A program made the position numbers and the translations under genes. The notes beneath the pieces were generated by a model. That model did no database searches. It was not told the DNA's origin and saw nothing but the letters and a program-made list of their open reading frames with translations. From Vicinamibacteria bacterium (GTDB lineage: Bacteria > Acidobacteriota > Vicinamibacteria > Vicinamibacterales > UBA2999): a stretch of 27,715 nucleotides of DNA. Below are positions 15,233-23,683 of the stretch, piece after piece. The first letter of the stretch is position 1. Each line of letters opens with the position of its first letter. The stretch is taken from NCBI GenBank assembly GCA_025924295.1, contig JAICEG010000009.1:1-27715 (forward strand), given 5' to 3'.

Positions 15233-17782
15233 TTACTCTTCGACTGGCCCGTCCGGAGCCGTCTCGTCGCCCGTCTTCACGTCGTCGACGTTTTCGCCAC
15301 CGCCATTGCCGCCCTCACCGTTGGTCTCCTCGTCCTGCTCTTCGAGCCGCGCAATGGAGACGGCGCGATCATCCCCTTCGATGTCGATCAGTCGCACGCC
15401 CTGAGTGGCGCGACCAATCGCACGGATGGTGTTCGCAGCCATCCTGAGGATCTTGCCCTGCTGGGTGATGAGCATGAGCTCGTGGTCGTCGCTGACCTGC
15501 ACGACGCCGATCACCTTGCCGTTCCTCTCGCTCGTCTGGATGTTGATGATTCCGATGCCGCCGCGAGACTGGACGCGATACTCCTCGAGCTCGGTTCGCT
15601 TGCCATATCCCTGTTCCGTCACCGAGAGGATCGACCCGCCAGGAGCCAGGACGTCCATCCCGACGACTTCATCGTCATCGCGCAGCGAAATGCCACGCAC
15701 GCCATAGGCAGTGCGACCCATGCCCCGGACATCATTCTCCGGGAAGCGAATCGACATGCCGCTTCGCGTCCCGATGAAGATCTCATTGCTGCCATTCGAG
15801 AGCTGCACGGCGATAACCGAGTCGCCCTCCTCGACGCCCATTGCGATGATGCCGCCCGCTCGCGGATTGCTGAACGCGCTCAATTCGGTCTTCTTGATCA
15901 CACCGCGGCGAGTACCCATCACGATGAACTTGCCGTCTTCGAATTCCTTGACGGCGAGGAGCGCCGCGATCCGCTCGCCCTCTTCCATCGAGACGAGATT
16001 GGCGATCGCCTTGCCTCGGCCGTCCGGGCCGACGTCGGGAATCTCGTGGACCTTCAGCCAGTACGCGCGGCCTCGATCCGAAAAGATCATGATGTAGGCG
16101 TGCGTCGAGGCCACGAAGAGATGGCTGACGAAGTCCTCTTCGCGTGTCCGCATGCCGATGCGGCCCTTGCCGCCGCGGCGCTGATTGCGATAGTTCGTGA
16201 TTGCCGTGCGCTTGATATAGCCGGTGTTGCTCACCGTGATCGCCATGTCTTCTTCGGCGATCAGGTCCTCCACGCGGAATTCGCCCTCGTCCGCGAGGAT
16301 CTCAGTACGGCGTGGATCGCCGTATTTCTCCTGCACCTGACGGAGCTCGTCAACGACGATCTGCATGACGAGCTTGTCGCTGCTCAGGATGGCGAGCAGT
16401 CGTTCGATCAGCTTCAGCAGCTCGGCTAGCTCGTTGAGAATCTTTTCGCGCTCGAGACCGGTCAGCCGCTGCAGTTGCATATCGAGAATGGCCTGCGCCT
16501 GGATCTGCGACAGACCAAACTGGGTGATGAGGCCCTCGCGCGCCACACTCGGATTCGAGGAGGCACGAATCAACGCGATCACCGCATCGAGGTGATCGAG
16601 CGCGATCTTCAACCCTTCTAGGATGTGTCGCCGCGCTTCTGCCTTGCGGAGCTCGAACTCCGTTCGCCGCCGAACGATCTCGCGACGGAACTCGATGAAG
16701 TTGTTGAGAACATCGAGGAGAGAGAGCACCTGCGGCCGCCCACCAACAATAGCCAGCGTGTTGATGCCGAACGTGGTCTGCAACTGCGTGTGCTTGTACA
16801 GATTGTTGAGAACGACCTCGCCGACTTCGCCGCGCTTCAGGTCGATCACGACGCGCATGCCATCGCGATCGGATTCATCGCGAATGTCTGAAATACCCTC
16901 GAGCACTTTCTCTCGTACCAGTTCCGCGATGCGCTCGATCAACCGTGCCTTATTGACCTGATAGGGAATGGCTTCGATGACGATGCTCTGGCGGTCGCCT
17001 TTCTTGGAGAGTTCGATCTCCGCCTTGGCGCGCATCGTGACCATGCCGCGGCCAGTCAGGTACGCCTGCTGAATTCCGAGCCGCCCGACGATGTATCCGC
17101 CGGTGGGAAAGTCCGGGCCTGGCACCAACTCCAGGAGCTTGCGCTGCTTCTCCGGAAGCGTCGGCTTGACGTCCGATTGTGCGCTCTCAATGAGCCAGAT
17201 CGACGCCTCGATGACCTCCCGCATGTTGTGCGGCGGGATGTTCGTCGCCATGCCGACGGCGATACCCGCCGAGCCGTTGACCAGGAGATTCGGAAACGGC
17301 GCCGGAAGGACGGTCGGTTCTTCGGTGGTCTCGTCGTAATTCGGAACGAAGTCGACCGTCTCCTTATCGAGGTCGACCATCATCTCGTCGGCGAGGCCAT
17401 CGAGACGCGCTTCCGTGTACCGCATCGCCGCCGGGGGGTCACCGTCGATTGAGCCAAAGTTGCCTTGCCCGTCGGTGAGCACGTAGCGCATGTTGAAGTC
17501 CTGCGCCAGGCGGACGAGCGTGTCGTAAATCGAAGCGTCACCGTGGGGATGGAAGTTGCCCATCACCTCGCCGACGATCTTCGCGCACTTGCGATAGCCG
17601 CGGGTCGATGTGAGACCCATGCTCTTCATGCCGTAGAGCACGCGGCGGTGTGCGGGCTTCAGCCCATCGCGGACGTCAGGCAGCGCGCGTCCAATGATCA
17701 CGCTCATCGCGTAATCCATGTACGAACGCTTCATCTCGTCTTCGATGTTGACGGGGATGCGGTTTGGCGTCGGTGTAGTCAT
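15233..17782 (-). CDS. gyrA: DNA gyrase subunit A
   Basis: The 849-residue protein has the canonical N-terminus (IPVNIEDEMKRSYMDYAMSVIIGRALPDVRDGLKP), the DNA-cleaving Tyr122 in RYTEARL, and the gyrase-specific GyrA box QRRGGKG in the C-terminal beta-pinwheel that distinguishes it from ParC. It ends in a 40-residue acidic and glycine-rich tail (EEQDEETNGEGG...), as in many gyrases. With GyrB it introduces negative supercoils. In the quinolone-resistance-determining segment it reads HPHGDASIYDT, so residue 83 is alanine and 87 aspartate. It follows gyrB after 99 bases on the same strand. Confidence 0.98.
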   Translation of the reverse strand: MTTPTPNRIPVNIEDEMKRSYMDYAMSVIIGRALPDVRDGLKPAHRRVLYGMKSMGLTSTRGYRKCAKIVGEVMGNFHPHGDASIYDTLVRLAQDFNMRYVLTDGQGNFGSIDGDPPAAMRYTEARLDGLADEMMVDLDKETVDFVPNYDETTEEPTVLPAPFPNLLVNGSAGIAVGMATNIPPHNMREVIEASIWLIESAQSDVKPTLPEKQRKLLELVPGPDFPTGGYIVGRLGIQQAYLTGRGMVTMRAKAEIELSKKGDRQSIVIEAIPYQVNKARLIERIAELVREKVLEGISDIRDESDRDGMRVVIDLKRGEVGEVVLNNLYKHTQLQTTFGINTLAIVGGRPQVLSLLDVLNNFIEFRREIVRRRTEFELRKAEARRHILEGLKIALDHLDAVIALIRASSNPSVAREGLITQFGLSQIQAQAILDMQLQRLTGLEREKILNELAELLKLIERLLAILSSDKLVMQIVVDELRQVQEKYGDPRRTEILADEGEFRVEDLIAEEDMAITVSNTGYIKRTAITNYRNQRRGGKGRIGMRTREEDFVSHLFVASTHAYIMIFSDRGRAYWLKVHEIPDVGPDGRGKAIANLVSMEEGERIAALLAVKEFEDGKFIVMGTRRGVIKKTELSAFSNPRAGGIIAMGVEEGDSVIAVQLSNGSNEIFIGTRSGMSIRFPENDVRGMGRTAYGVRGISLRDDDEVVGMDVLAPGGSILSVTEQGYGKRTELEEYRVQSRGGIGIINIQTSERNGKVIGVVQVSDDHELMLITQQGKILRMAANTIRAIGRATQGVRLIDIEGDDRAVSIARLEEQDEETNGEGGNGGGENVDDVKTGDETAPDGPVEE

Positions 17783-17881
17783 GAACTCGCTAGGGCTGGT
17801 CCCGGGCTCAGGACCTGCCTGTTATGTCTGGTGTGGGCATGAGTGGCTGCGTCGGCCGCGCAGGCCCGGCCCAACGAGCGG

Positions 17882-20491
17882 CTATACGTCGAGGTTCCGC
17901 ACGTCGAGGGCGTTGTCTTCAATGAACTTCCGCCGTGGTTCTACCTGATCGCCCATCAGCGTCGTGAACATCTGGTCCGCCTCGGCATGATCCTCGGCAC
18001 GCACCTGCAGCAGTGTCCGGTTCTCCGGGTCCATCGTGGTCGTCCACAGTGTGTCGGGATTCATCTCACCAAGGCCCTTGTAGCGGTTGATGGCGATGCC
18101 CTTCTTGCCCGCGTTGATGAAGAACTCCACGAAGTCGTCGAGCGATGCGAGTGTAACGTCAGGCTCCTTGCGCGTTCGTCCGGCTGGAGAGGCCGGTGCG
18201 GCTGTGGCTTGCGGGGTCTCTTCCGCTCCCTCCACGTGCTCGTCACTGTTCTCGTTCGCGTCGCCGTCGTGATGGCCTGCGTCCGACGTGACCACGACCG
18301 GGAACTTGATGTCCTCGATTTCCCGGTAAGCCGACACCAGGGTGCGATATTCACCGGACGTGATGAAGTCGACCCCGATCTCATACTGCCGCGGGTAGCC
18401 CAGTGAGCGATCGTCGACGTTCAGGGTAAAGGCGTTGTGCTCATCATCACGTGAGACGGTCACCGTCCGGACCGGCGTCGTCATTCGCGCCGCGATCACA
18501 TCGAGCCGCTCACGATGCTCGAAGAATGACTTGTCTCGCGCATCACCTTCGAGGAGTGCCGAAACGATCGGCTGGGGATGCCCTCGTCGTGTGACGTGCT
18601 GCAGCAATTTGCGATACGCGATGCTGCGCTGCAATTGGCGCTCGAGCACTTCACCAAACATCTCGCTGCCGTCGGCCAGCTTGATGACGCGCGATTCGAC
18701 GGCGCGCCGAACCAGGAAGCCATCGAGATCCTGCTCGTTCTTGATGTAGGTCTCGCTGCGTCCGCGCTTCGCCCTGAACAGCGGCGGTTGCGCGATGTAG
18801 ATATGACCGCGATCGATGAGCTGGTACATCTGACGGTAGAAGAACGTGAGCAGCAAGGTGCGGATGTGCGAACCATCGACGTCCGCGTCAGTCATGATGA
18901 TGACGCGATGGTAGCGGAGCTTCTCGACGTCGAAGTCTTCGCTGCCGATGCCGCAACCGAGCGCCGCGATCATCGTCTTGATCTCGTCGCTGCTCAGCAT
19001 CTTGTCGAAGCGGGCCTTCTCGACGTTCAGGATCTTGCCCTTGATCGGGAGGATCGCCTGGAATCGCCGATCGCGACCCTGCTTGGCTGAACCACCTGCC
19101 GATTCACCTTCGACGATGTAGATCTCACTCTGGGCCGGATCGCGTTCCTGGCAGTCCGCGAGTTTGCCCGGCAAGCTGCTGCCGTCGAGCGCGCCTTTCC
19201 GGCGGACCAAATCGCGTGCTTTCCGTGCGGCCTCACGTGCGCGTGCGGCGTCGACGGCCTTGCCGATGATCCGCTTCGCGACCGCCGGATTTTCCTCGAG
19301 AAACTGACCGAGCTTGTCGTTGACGATCGTCTCGACGATGCCCTTGACCTCGGTGTTGCCCAGCTTCGTCTTCGTCTGGCCTTCGAACTGCGGCCGCGGG
19401 ATCTTGACGCTGATGACGCCCGTCAGTCCCTCGCGGATGTCGTCGCCGCTGATGCTCGCGTCCTTCAGATCCTTAGCGAGGTTGTTCTTGACGGCGTATG
19501 CGTTGATCGTGCGCGTGAGCGCAGAGCGGAACCCGGAGAGGTGAGTACCACCTTCGTGCGTGTTGATGTTGTTCGCAAACGTGAACACCAGCTCCGAGTA
19601 GCCGTCATTCCATTGCAAGGCGATCTCGGCATCGATGCCGTCCTTGTCGCCTTTCATGAAAATTGGCTTCTCGTTGACCATCGTCTTGTTCTTGTTCAGG
19701 TGTTGAACGAACGAGACGATGCCCCCTTCATACTGAAACTTGTGGCTCTTTCCATCGCGCTCGTCATCGATCGTGATGAGGATGCCGCCGTTGAGGAAAG
19801 CGAGCTCGCGCAGTCGCTGGGCCAGCGTGTCGAAGCTGTATTCCGTCGTTTCGAAAATCTGCGCGTCGGGCTTGAAGGTGACCTTCGTGCCACGCCGCTG
19901 CGTCGTCCCCTTGACCTCGAGTTCACCGGTTGGGTTTCCGCGCTCGTAACTCTGCTGGTAGACCTGTTCGTTCCGCCAGATCTCGAGGTCGAGACGCTCG
20001 GAAAGGGCATTGACCACGGACACGCCGACGCCGTGCAAACCACCAGAGACCTTGTAGCTGTCGTTATCGAACTTGCCGCCAGCGTGCAGGACGGTCAAGA
20101 CCACTTCTGCCGCGGACTTACCGCTCGCGTGGCGATCGACGGGAATACCGCGACCGTTGTCCACGACCGTGATCGAACTGTCGATGTGGATGGTGACGTT
20201 GATCTGGTCGCAGTAGCCCGCCAGAGCCTCGTCGATGGAGTTGTCGACGATCTCGTAGACCAGATGATGCAAACCGGGTGCGCCTGTCGATCCGATGTAC
20301 ATCGCCGGACGCGTGCGCACGGCCTCGAGCCCCTCCAGGACCTTGATCTTGTCGGCGCTGTAGTCGTCTGCGGACCCATTGCCATTCCGTCCGGGCGCAC
20401 CCGTACCGTCAGACACTTCAAGATCGGTGGCGCGCTCGTTCGGCTGGTCTCGTGGCTCTTCCACGCCTGTTTTCAGATCGGTTGGATTCAA
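17882..20491 (-). CDS. gyrB: DNA gyrase subunit B
   Basis: The GHKL ATPase domain starts at SADKIKVLEGLEAVRTRPAMYIGS, with EIVDNSIDEALAG, DNGRGIPVD and GGLHGVGVSVVNALS. The TOPRIM part has EGESAGGSAKQGRDR, ILPIKGKILNVEKARFDKML and DADVDGSHIRTLLL, and YKGLGEMN comes near the C-terminus. At up to 869 residues it is of the long (E. coli-like, about 800) type, with a roughly 170-residue insertion after the TOPRIM core that contains a low-complexity acidic linker. The start is uncertain: the frame gives TTG at 20491, 10 bases after the dnaN stop, adding a polar 40-residue extension compared with typical GyrB. In-frame GTG codons at residues 10 and 26 are alternatives, and no ATG exists before the ATPase domain. 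Confidence 0.97.
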   Translation of the reverse strand: MNPTDLKTGVEEPRDQPNERATDLEVSDGTGAPGRNGNGSADDYSADKIKVLEGLEAVRTRPAMYIGSTGAPGLHHLVYEIVDNSIDEALAGYCDQINVTIHIDSSITVVDNGRGIPVDRHASGKSAAEVVLTVLHAGGKFDNDSYKVSGGLHGVGVSVVNALSERLDLEIWRNEQVYQQSYERGNPTGELEVKGTTQRRGTKVTFKPDAQIFETTEYSFDTLAQRLRELAFLNGGILITIDDERDGKSHKFQYEGGIVSFVQHLNKNKTMVNEKPIFMKGDKDGIDAEIALQWNDGYSELVFTFANNINTHEGGTHLSGFRSALTRTINAYAVKNNLAKDLKDASISGDDIREGLTGVISVKIPRPQFEGQTKTKLGNTEVKGIVETIVNDKLGQFLEENPAVAKRIIGKAVDAARAREAARKARDLVRRKGALDGSSLPGKLADCQERDPAQSEIYIVEGESAGGSAKQGRDRRFQAILPIKGKILNVEKARFDKMLSSDEIKTMIAALGCGIGSEDFDVEKLRYHRVIIMTDADVDGSHIRTLLLTFFYRQMYQLIDRGHIYIAQPPLFRAKRGRSETYIKNEQDLDGFLVRRAVESRVIKLADGSEMFGEVLERQLQRSIAYRKLLQHVTRRGHPQPIVSALLEGDARDKSFFEHRERLDVIAARMTTPVRTVTVSRDDEHNAFTLNVDDRSLGYPRQYEIGVDFITSGEYRTLVSAYREIEDIKFPVVVTSDAGHHDGDANENSDEHVEGAEETPQATAAPASPAGRTRKEPDVTLASLDDFVEFFINAGKKGIAINRYKGLGEMNPDTLWTTTMDPENRTLLQVRAEDHAEADQMFTTLMGDQVEPRRKFIEDNALDVRNLDV

Positions 20492-20501
20492 AAGACCCCG
20501 C

Positions 20502-21605
20502 TCAAATCCTCATCGGCATGATCACGTAGGTGTAGTCGTACCCCTGCGCGCCGACAGGTTTCATGACGGCCTGGCTGACATCGTCCTTGAGAGAAAGTGA
20601 AACGATGTCGGTCTCGACGACGTTGAGGAAGTCGAGCACATACTGGGCGTTGAATGAGATGGCTAAAGCCGGCCCGGGATATTCCACAGGCAACTGCTCG
20701 TGCGCTTCACCAAACTCGGAACTGCTCGAGGTCACTTCAACCTTACCCTTGTCGACCTCGAATTTCACCGCCCGCGATCGCTCATTGGAGAGAAGCGCGA
20801 CACGCTTCACAGCGCTCGTCAGGCGTTCTCGATCGAATTCGATGGTCTTGTCGTTGCCCTTCGGAATAACCCGTTCGTATGCCGGAAACTGACCATCGAT
20901 CATGCGGGAGATCAACACCCGTCCGCCGACCTCGAAAAAGAGGTGATTCTCGCCGCTCTCGAACTGAATGTCGTCTTCCCCTTCGGACAGAAGCTTTCCC
21001 AACTCGAGCAGCGTTTTCTTCGGGAGGATCACTCCAACTTCCTGCGTCACTCCGGTCTCATGCTGTACCTCGACGAGTGCCAGACGATGTCCGTCGGTCG
21101 CCACGAGCGTCAGGCTCTGCGGACGCAGGATGAATTTGGCGCCGTTCAAAAAATACCGGGTATCTTCACCGGTTATTGCATACTGCGTCTTCGAAACCAT
21201 CTCCCGGACTGCCGTGCGCGGCAGCGCGGCTCTTGCCCGCCCGCTGGCGTCAGGCAATGTCGGAAAATCTTCACGAGGGAGAGTCTGCATCCTGGAGTCG
21301 AAGCGATCGGCGGCGACCTTGACTCCGTTGCGATCCTGTTCGATCCGTACATCGGTCTCGGGTAGTGCCTTCACGATCTCGTACAGTTTCTTCGCCGGGA
21401 GCGTTAGCGAGCCGCTCTTACCGACAGCCGCCTGACATCGACTCCTCAACGCCACCTCGAGGTCGGTCGCCAACATACGAACCTCATCACCCTTGGCTTC
21501 GATGAGGACGTTGGCGAGGATCGGGATGGTGTTCTTGCGCTCGACGATGCCCTGGAAAAGTTGTAGTTCGCGCAGAAGCTCACTCTTCCGGACAACAAGT
21601 TCCAT
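20502..21605 (-). CDS. dnaN: DNA polymerase III beta subunit (sliding clamp)
   Basis: The 367-residue protein has the three-fold clamp architecture: MELVVRKSELLRELQLFQGIVERKNTIPILANVLIEAKGD at the start, LPAKKLYEIVKALPE, FLNGAKFILRPQSLTLVATDGHRLAL in domain 2, FPAYERVIPKGND, and the C-terminal VIMPMRI strand that ends beta clamps. Length is normal. It tethers the replicative polymerase to DNA. The ATG at 21603-21605 is the family-typical start. gyrB follows after 10 bases, without recF. Confidence 0.98.
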   Translation of the reverse strand: MELVVRKSELLRELQLFQGIVERKNTIPILANVLIEAKGDEVRMLATDLEVALRSRCQAAVGKSGSLTLPAKKLYEIVKALPETDVRIEQDRNGVKVAADRFDSRMQTLPREDFPTLPDASGRARAALPRTAVREMVSKTQYAITGEDTRYFLNGAKFILRPQSLTLVATDGHRLALVEVQHETGVTQEVGVILPKKTLLELGKLLSEGEDDIQFESGENHLFFEVGGRVLISRMIDGQFPAYERVIPKGNDKTIEFDRERLTSAVKRVALLSNERSRAVKFEVDKGKVEVTSSSSEFGEAHEQLPVEYPGPALAISFNAQYVLDFLNVVETDIVSLSLKDDVSQAVMKPVGAQGYDYTYVIMPMRI

Positions 21606-21637
21606 AGCTTTGTGATGACCTCGAGCAGAGCCGTGCA

Positions 21638-21680
21638 GCCGCTTCAGCGGCGCCAGCGTGGAGAGTAGCGGTAACTCTCC
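21638..21680 (-). other. Two hairpins in the dnaN 5' leader
   Basis: Between the dnaN promoter candidate and the ATG there are two perfect stem-loops: GGAGAGT/ACTCTCC (21660-21666 with 21674-21680, 7-base loop) and GCCGCT/AGCGGC (21638-21643 with 21646-21651, 2-base loop). Neither is followed by a T-run, so they are leader structures rather than clear terminators. Confidence 0.5.
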
Positions 21681-21706
21681 TGAAAAGTGATCAGAAGAGA
21701 TAAAGA

Positions 21707-21735
21707 ATTATACAAGAAAGAGAGCTCAGTGCAAA
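21707..21735 (-). promoter_or_regulatory. dnaN promoter candidate
   Basis: On the minus strand TTTGCA (21730-21735) is followed after 17 bases by a perfect TATAAT (21707-21712). Transcription would start about 21700, giving a leader of roughly 95 bases that holds two hairpins. The promoter lies inside the AT-rich origin lobe. Confidence 0.6.
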
Positions 21736-21858
21736 ACTCTGTAGAAGCCATTTAATGCTTGACATTCAATAAGTTAGGGTGTGGAAAAGCTTGCCCATTC
21801 GCCCCTGGATCCAGCCCCGTTGAGAGGCGCCACACCAGCTCGCGTCGGAATGCACAGA

Positions 21859-21878
21859 ACACCCTATGTTGAGGGTGT
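21859..21878 (-). other. Inverted repeat just after the dnaA stop
   Basis: ACACCCT and AGGGTGT are perfect 7-base arms around a 6-base loop, 17 bases downstream of the dnaA stop. The right arm overlaps a DnaA-box-like site. No T-run follows on the minus strand, so termination is doubtful. Confidence 0.4.
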
Positions 21879-21894
21879 GGAAATATCCATTCGA

Positions 21895-23214
21895 CTACCG
21901 GAAATGTTGCAGAAGACTCTCGATCACGCTGTTGAAATGCGGGTCGTTCTTCCGAAGCTCGTCGACCTTCTTGATTGAATGGATCACGGTGGAGTGGTGC
22001 TTTCCACCGAAGCTCCGGCCGATCTCTGGAAGTGAGGCGTGTGTCAGCGCCTTGCAAAGGTGCATTGCTACCTGTCTTGGCATGGCGACAGACTTCGAGT
22101 TGTTTCGTGACTTGAGGTCGGCGACCTTCAATCCGTAGTACTCGGCGACGAACTTCTGAATGCTTTCAATCGTGACGTGCTTCTCATCTTTGTCGATGAC
22201 GTCTTTCAAAATCTCTTGCGTGAGCTCGAGGGAAATCTCGCGTCCGGTAAGGGACGCATACGCAATCAGTCGTGTGAGAGATCCTTCGAGCTCTCGGATG
22301 TTCGACTTGATGCGCCCGGCGATGTAGAGAGCAACATCGTCGGGAAGCGGCACGGCTTCCGCTTCGGCGCGTCGCTTCAGAATCGCAACTTTCGTCTCGA
22401 GATCCGGTGGCTGGATGTCGGCGATGAGTCCCCATTCGAATCGCGAACGAAGGCGTTCTTCGAGCGCGGGAATTTCGTGTGGTGGACGATCACTGCTCAA
22501 GACGATTTGTTTTTGTGAATCGTACAGCGTATTGAACGTGTGAAAGAACTCTGTCTGGGTTCCTTCCTTTCCCGATACGAATTGGATGTCATCGACCAGG
22601 AGCACGTCGACGCTGCGATACCGCTCGCGGAAATCCAGGATGCGGTCGTATCGAACGGCGTTGATCATCTCGTTCATGAACCGCTCTGACGAGATGTAGG
22701 TGAGCGTCAGTGAGGGATCGTGGAGCAGGACATATTGTCCGATCGCGTGCATCAGATGCGTCTTGCCGAGACCCACACCCCCATAGATGAAGAGCGGGTT
22801 GTACGACCGCGAGGGCGCTTCTGCAACCGCCCTGCAGGCCGCGTGAGCGAACTGATTGGACGGTCCGACGATGAACGTGTCAAAGGTGTAGCGCGGTGTC
22901 AGGCCGCCTGAAACCGAAGCAGTTGGTGCCTCGCTCGAAGGCGGTTCCGCGATGTCCTCCCGGACGGGCTCGTTGCCGTCCGGGACGAATGCCACGCTGG
23001 TGCCGGGTCGCTTGACTTCCTCGAGTGCCTCGGCCAGCACGCCGGAGTAGTGTTTCGTGAGCCAGTCGGTGAACAGCGGGGTAGGGACTCTGACGGTCAG
23101 ACCGGCCCCGCTGTCCGCAATCAGTGAGGTTGGCCTGAACCAGGTGTAGTAGCTGTGCCGGTTGACTTTGGTTTCAACCCGCGCCAAGACTTGGTCCCAA
23201 ATACTTGAATCCAT
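21895..23214 (-). CDS. dnaA: Chromosomal replication initiator protein DnaA
   Basis: The 439-residue protein has all four DnaA domains: domain I (MDSSIWDQVLARVETKVNRHSYYTWF...), a short variable linker (about residues 80-105), the AAA+ domain with Walker A GGVGLGKT (residues 145-152) and Walker B LLVDDIQF (205-212), and domain IV with the DNA-binding signature MPRQVAMHLCKALTHASLPEIG...HHSTVIHS. It binds DnaA boxes and opens oriC. The ATG at 23212-23214 gives the family N-terminus; the longer open frame upstream runs across the box cluster and was rejected. It is transcribed away from rpmH. Confidence 0.98.
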   Translation of the reverse strand: MDSSIWDQVLARVETKVNRHSYYTWFRPTSLIADSGAGLTVRVPTPLFTDWLTKHYSGVLAEALEEVKRPGTSVAFVPDGNEPVREDIAEPPSSEAPTASVSGGLTPRYTFDTFIVGPSNQFAHAACRAVAEAPSRSYNPLFIYGGVGLGKTHLMHAIGQYVLLHDPSLTLTYISSERFMNEMINAVRYDRILDFRERYRSVDVLLVDDIQFVSGKEGTQTEFFHTFNTLYDSQKQIVLSSDRPPHEIPALEERLRSRFEWGLIADIQPPDLETKVAILKRRAEAEAVPLPDDVALYIAGRIKSNIRELEGSLTRLIAYASLTGREISLELTQEILKDVIDKDEKHVTIESIQKFVAEYYGLKVADLKSRNNSKSVAMPRQVAMHLCKALTHASLPEIGRSFGGKHHSTVIHSIKKVDELRKNDPHFNSVIESLLQHFR

Positions 23215-23530
23215 GGCGGTTAACTCGAAAACGAGGTATTGATCATGGCGCCCGAACTGTCGGCGACTCAGGACCGTAACAGCTGAGAAACTGGTGGAAA
23301 TTGGCCAGTGCTGATGAGCTCGGAGCGTTTTTCCACAGTGTTTTCCACAGTTGTGGAAATCTTGGGGAAGGAACCGAAGCGGCGACTCGGCATGCAGCAC
23401 CGAATGAAGCGTTGGCGACTGTAGCACAGGGAAACCGGTCGCGATTTTTTGACAGCTGGAAGGGCTGGCGATTACTATTGAAGTTTCGCGTCAGCTCAAA
23501 AACGGCCAGCTTTATTAACGCAGGACGGGC
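23215..23530. other. dnaA-rpmH intergenic region: probable oriC with DnaA-box cluster
   Basis: This 316-base gene-free region between divergent dnaA and rpmH holds TTTTCCACA at 23329-23337 and 23341-23349, the inverted copy TGTGGAAAT at 23352-23360, and a near match GGTGGAAAT at 23293-23301. The second and third sites form a palindrome, TTTCCACA-gt-TGTGGAAA. TTTTCCACA differs from the E. coli box at one position and is the form used in, for example, cyanobacteria. The rpmH promoter lies at its right end. The position beside rpmH and dnaA matches a classical origin. Confidence 0.75.
23449..23478 (+). promoter_or_regulatory. rpmH-rnpA operon promoter
   Basis: A perfect -35 TTGACA (23449-23454) is followed after 18 bases by TACTAT (23473-23478, four of six). 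Transcription would start near 23485, giving a leader of about 46 bases before rpmH. It is the strongest -35 seen in the intergenic regions. Confidence 0.65.
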
Positions 23531-23683
23531 ATGAAGGGAAAGCGTACGTTTCAACCGAATACCCGGCGCCGCAAGAAGGCGCATGGGTTCAGGGTTCGAA
23601 TGGCGAGCAAGAATGGCCGGATTGTGCTGAAACGACGGCGGGCCAAGGGAAGAAAACGTTTGACGGTTGCCGACGAAGGTTGA
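23531..23683 (+). CDS. rpmH: 50S ribosomal protein L34
   Basis: The 50-residue, highly basic protein MKGKRTFQPNTRRRKKAHGF followed by RVRMASKNGRIVLKRRRAKGRKRLTV is an unmistakable L34. It is slightly longer than the usual 44-46 residues because of a short C-terminal ADEG. The gene is only 153 bases. It sits directly before rnpA, with the rnpA start overlapping or touching its stop codon (TGATGATG), the arrangement known as the rpmH-rnpA operon next to dnaA. Confidence 0.97.
   Translation: MKGKRTFQPNTRRRKKAHGFRVRMASKNGRIVLKRRRAKGRKRLTVADEG

Larger units (their letters stand above)
21676..21884. other. AT-rich segment with DnaA-box-like sites, second lobe of a probable bipartite oriC
   Basis: The dnaA-dnaN gap contains a markedly AT-rich stretch (about 21681-21775) in otherwise GC-rich DNA, bordered by TGTGGAAAA at 21780-21788 and TGTGGAAAT at 21876-21884, both one or two changes from the DnaA box TGTGGATAA. 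The 12-base string AGGGTGTGGAAA is repeated directly at 21776-21787 and 21872-21883. In Bacillus-type origins the unwinding element lies in this same position. The duplex-unwinding role is inferred. Confidence 0.5.
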
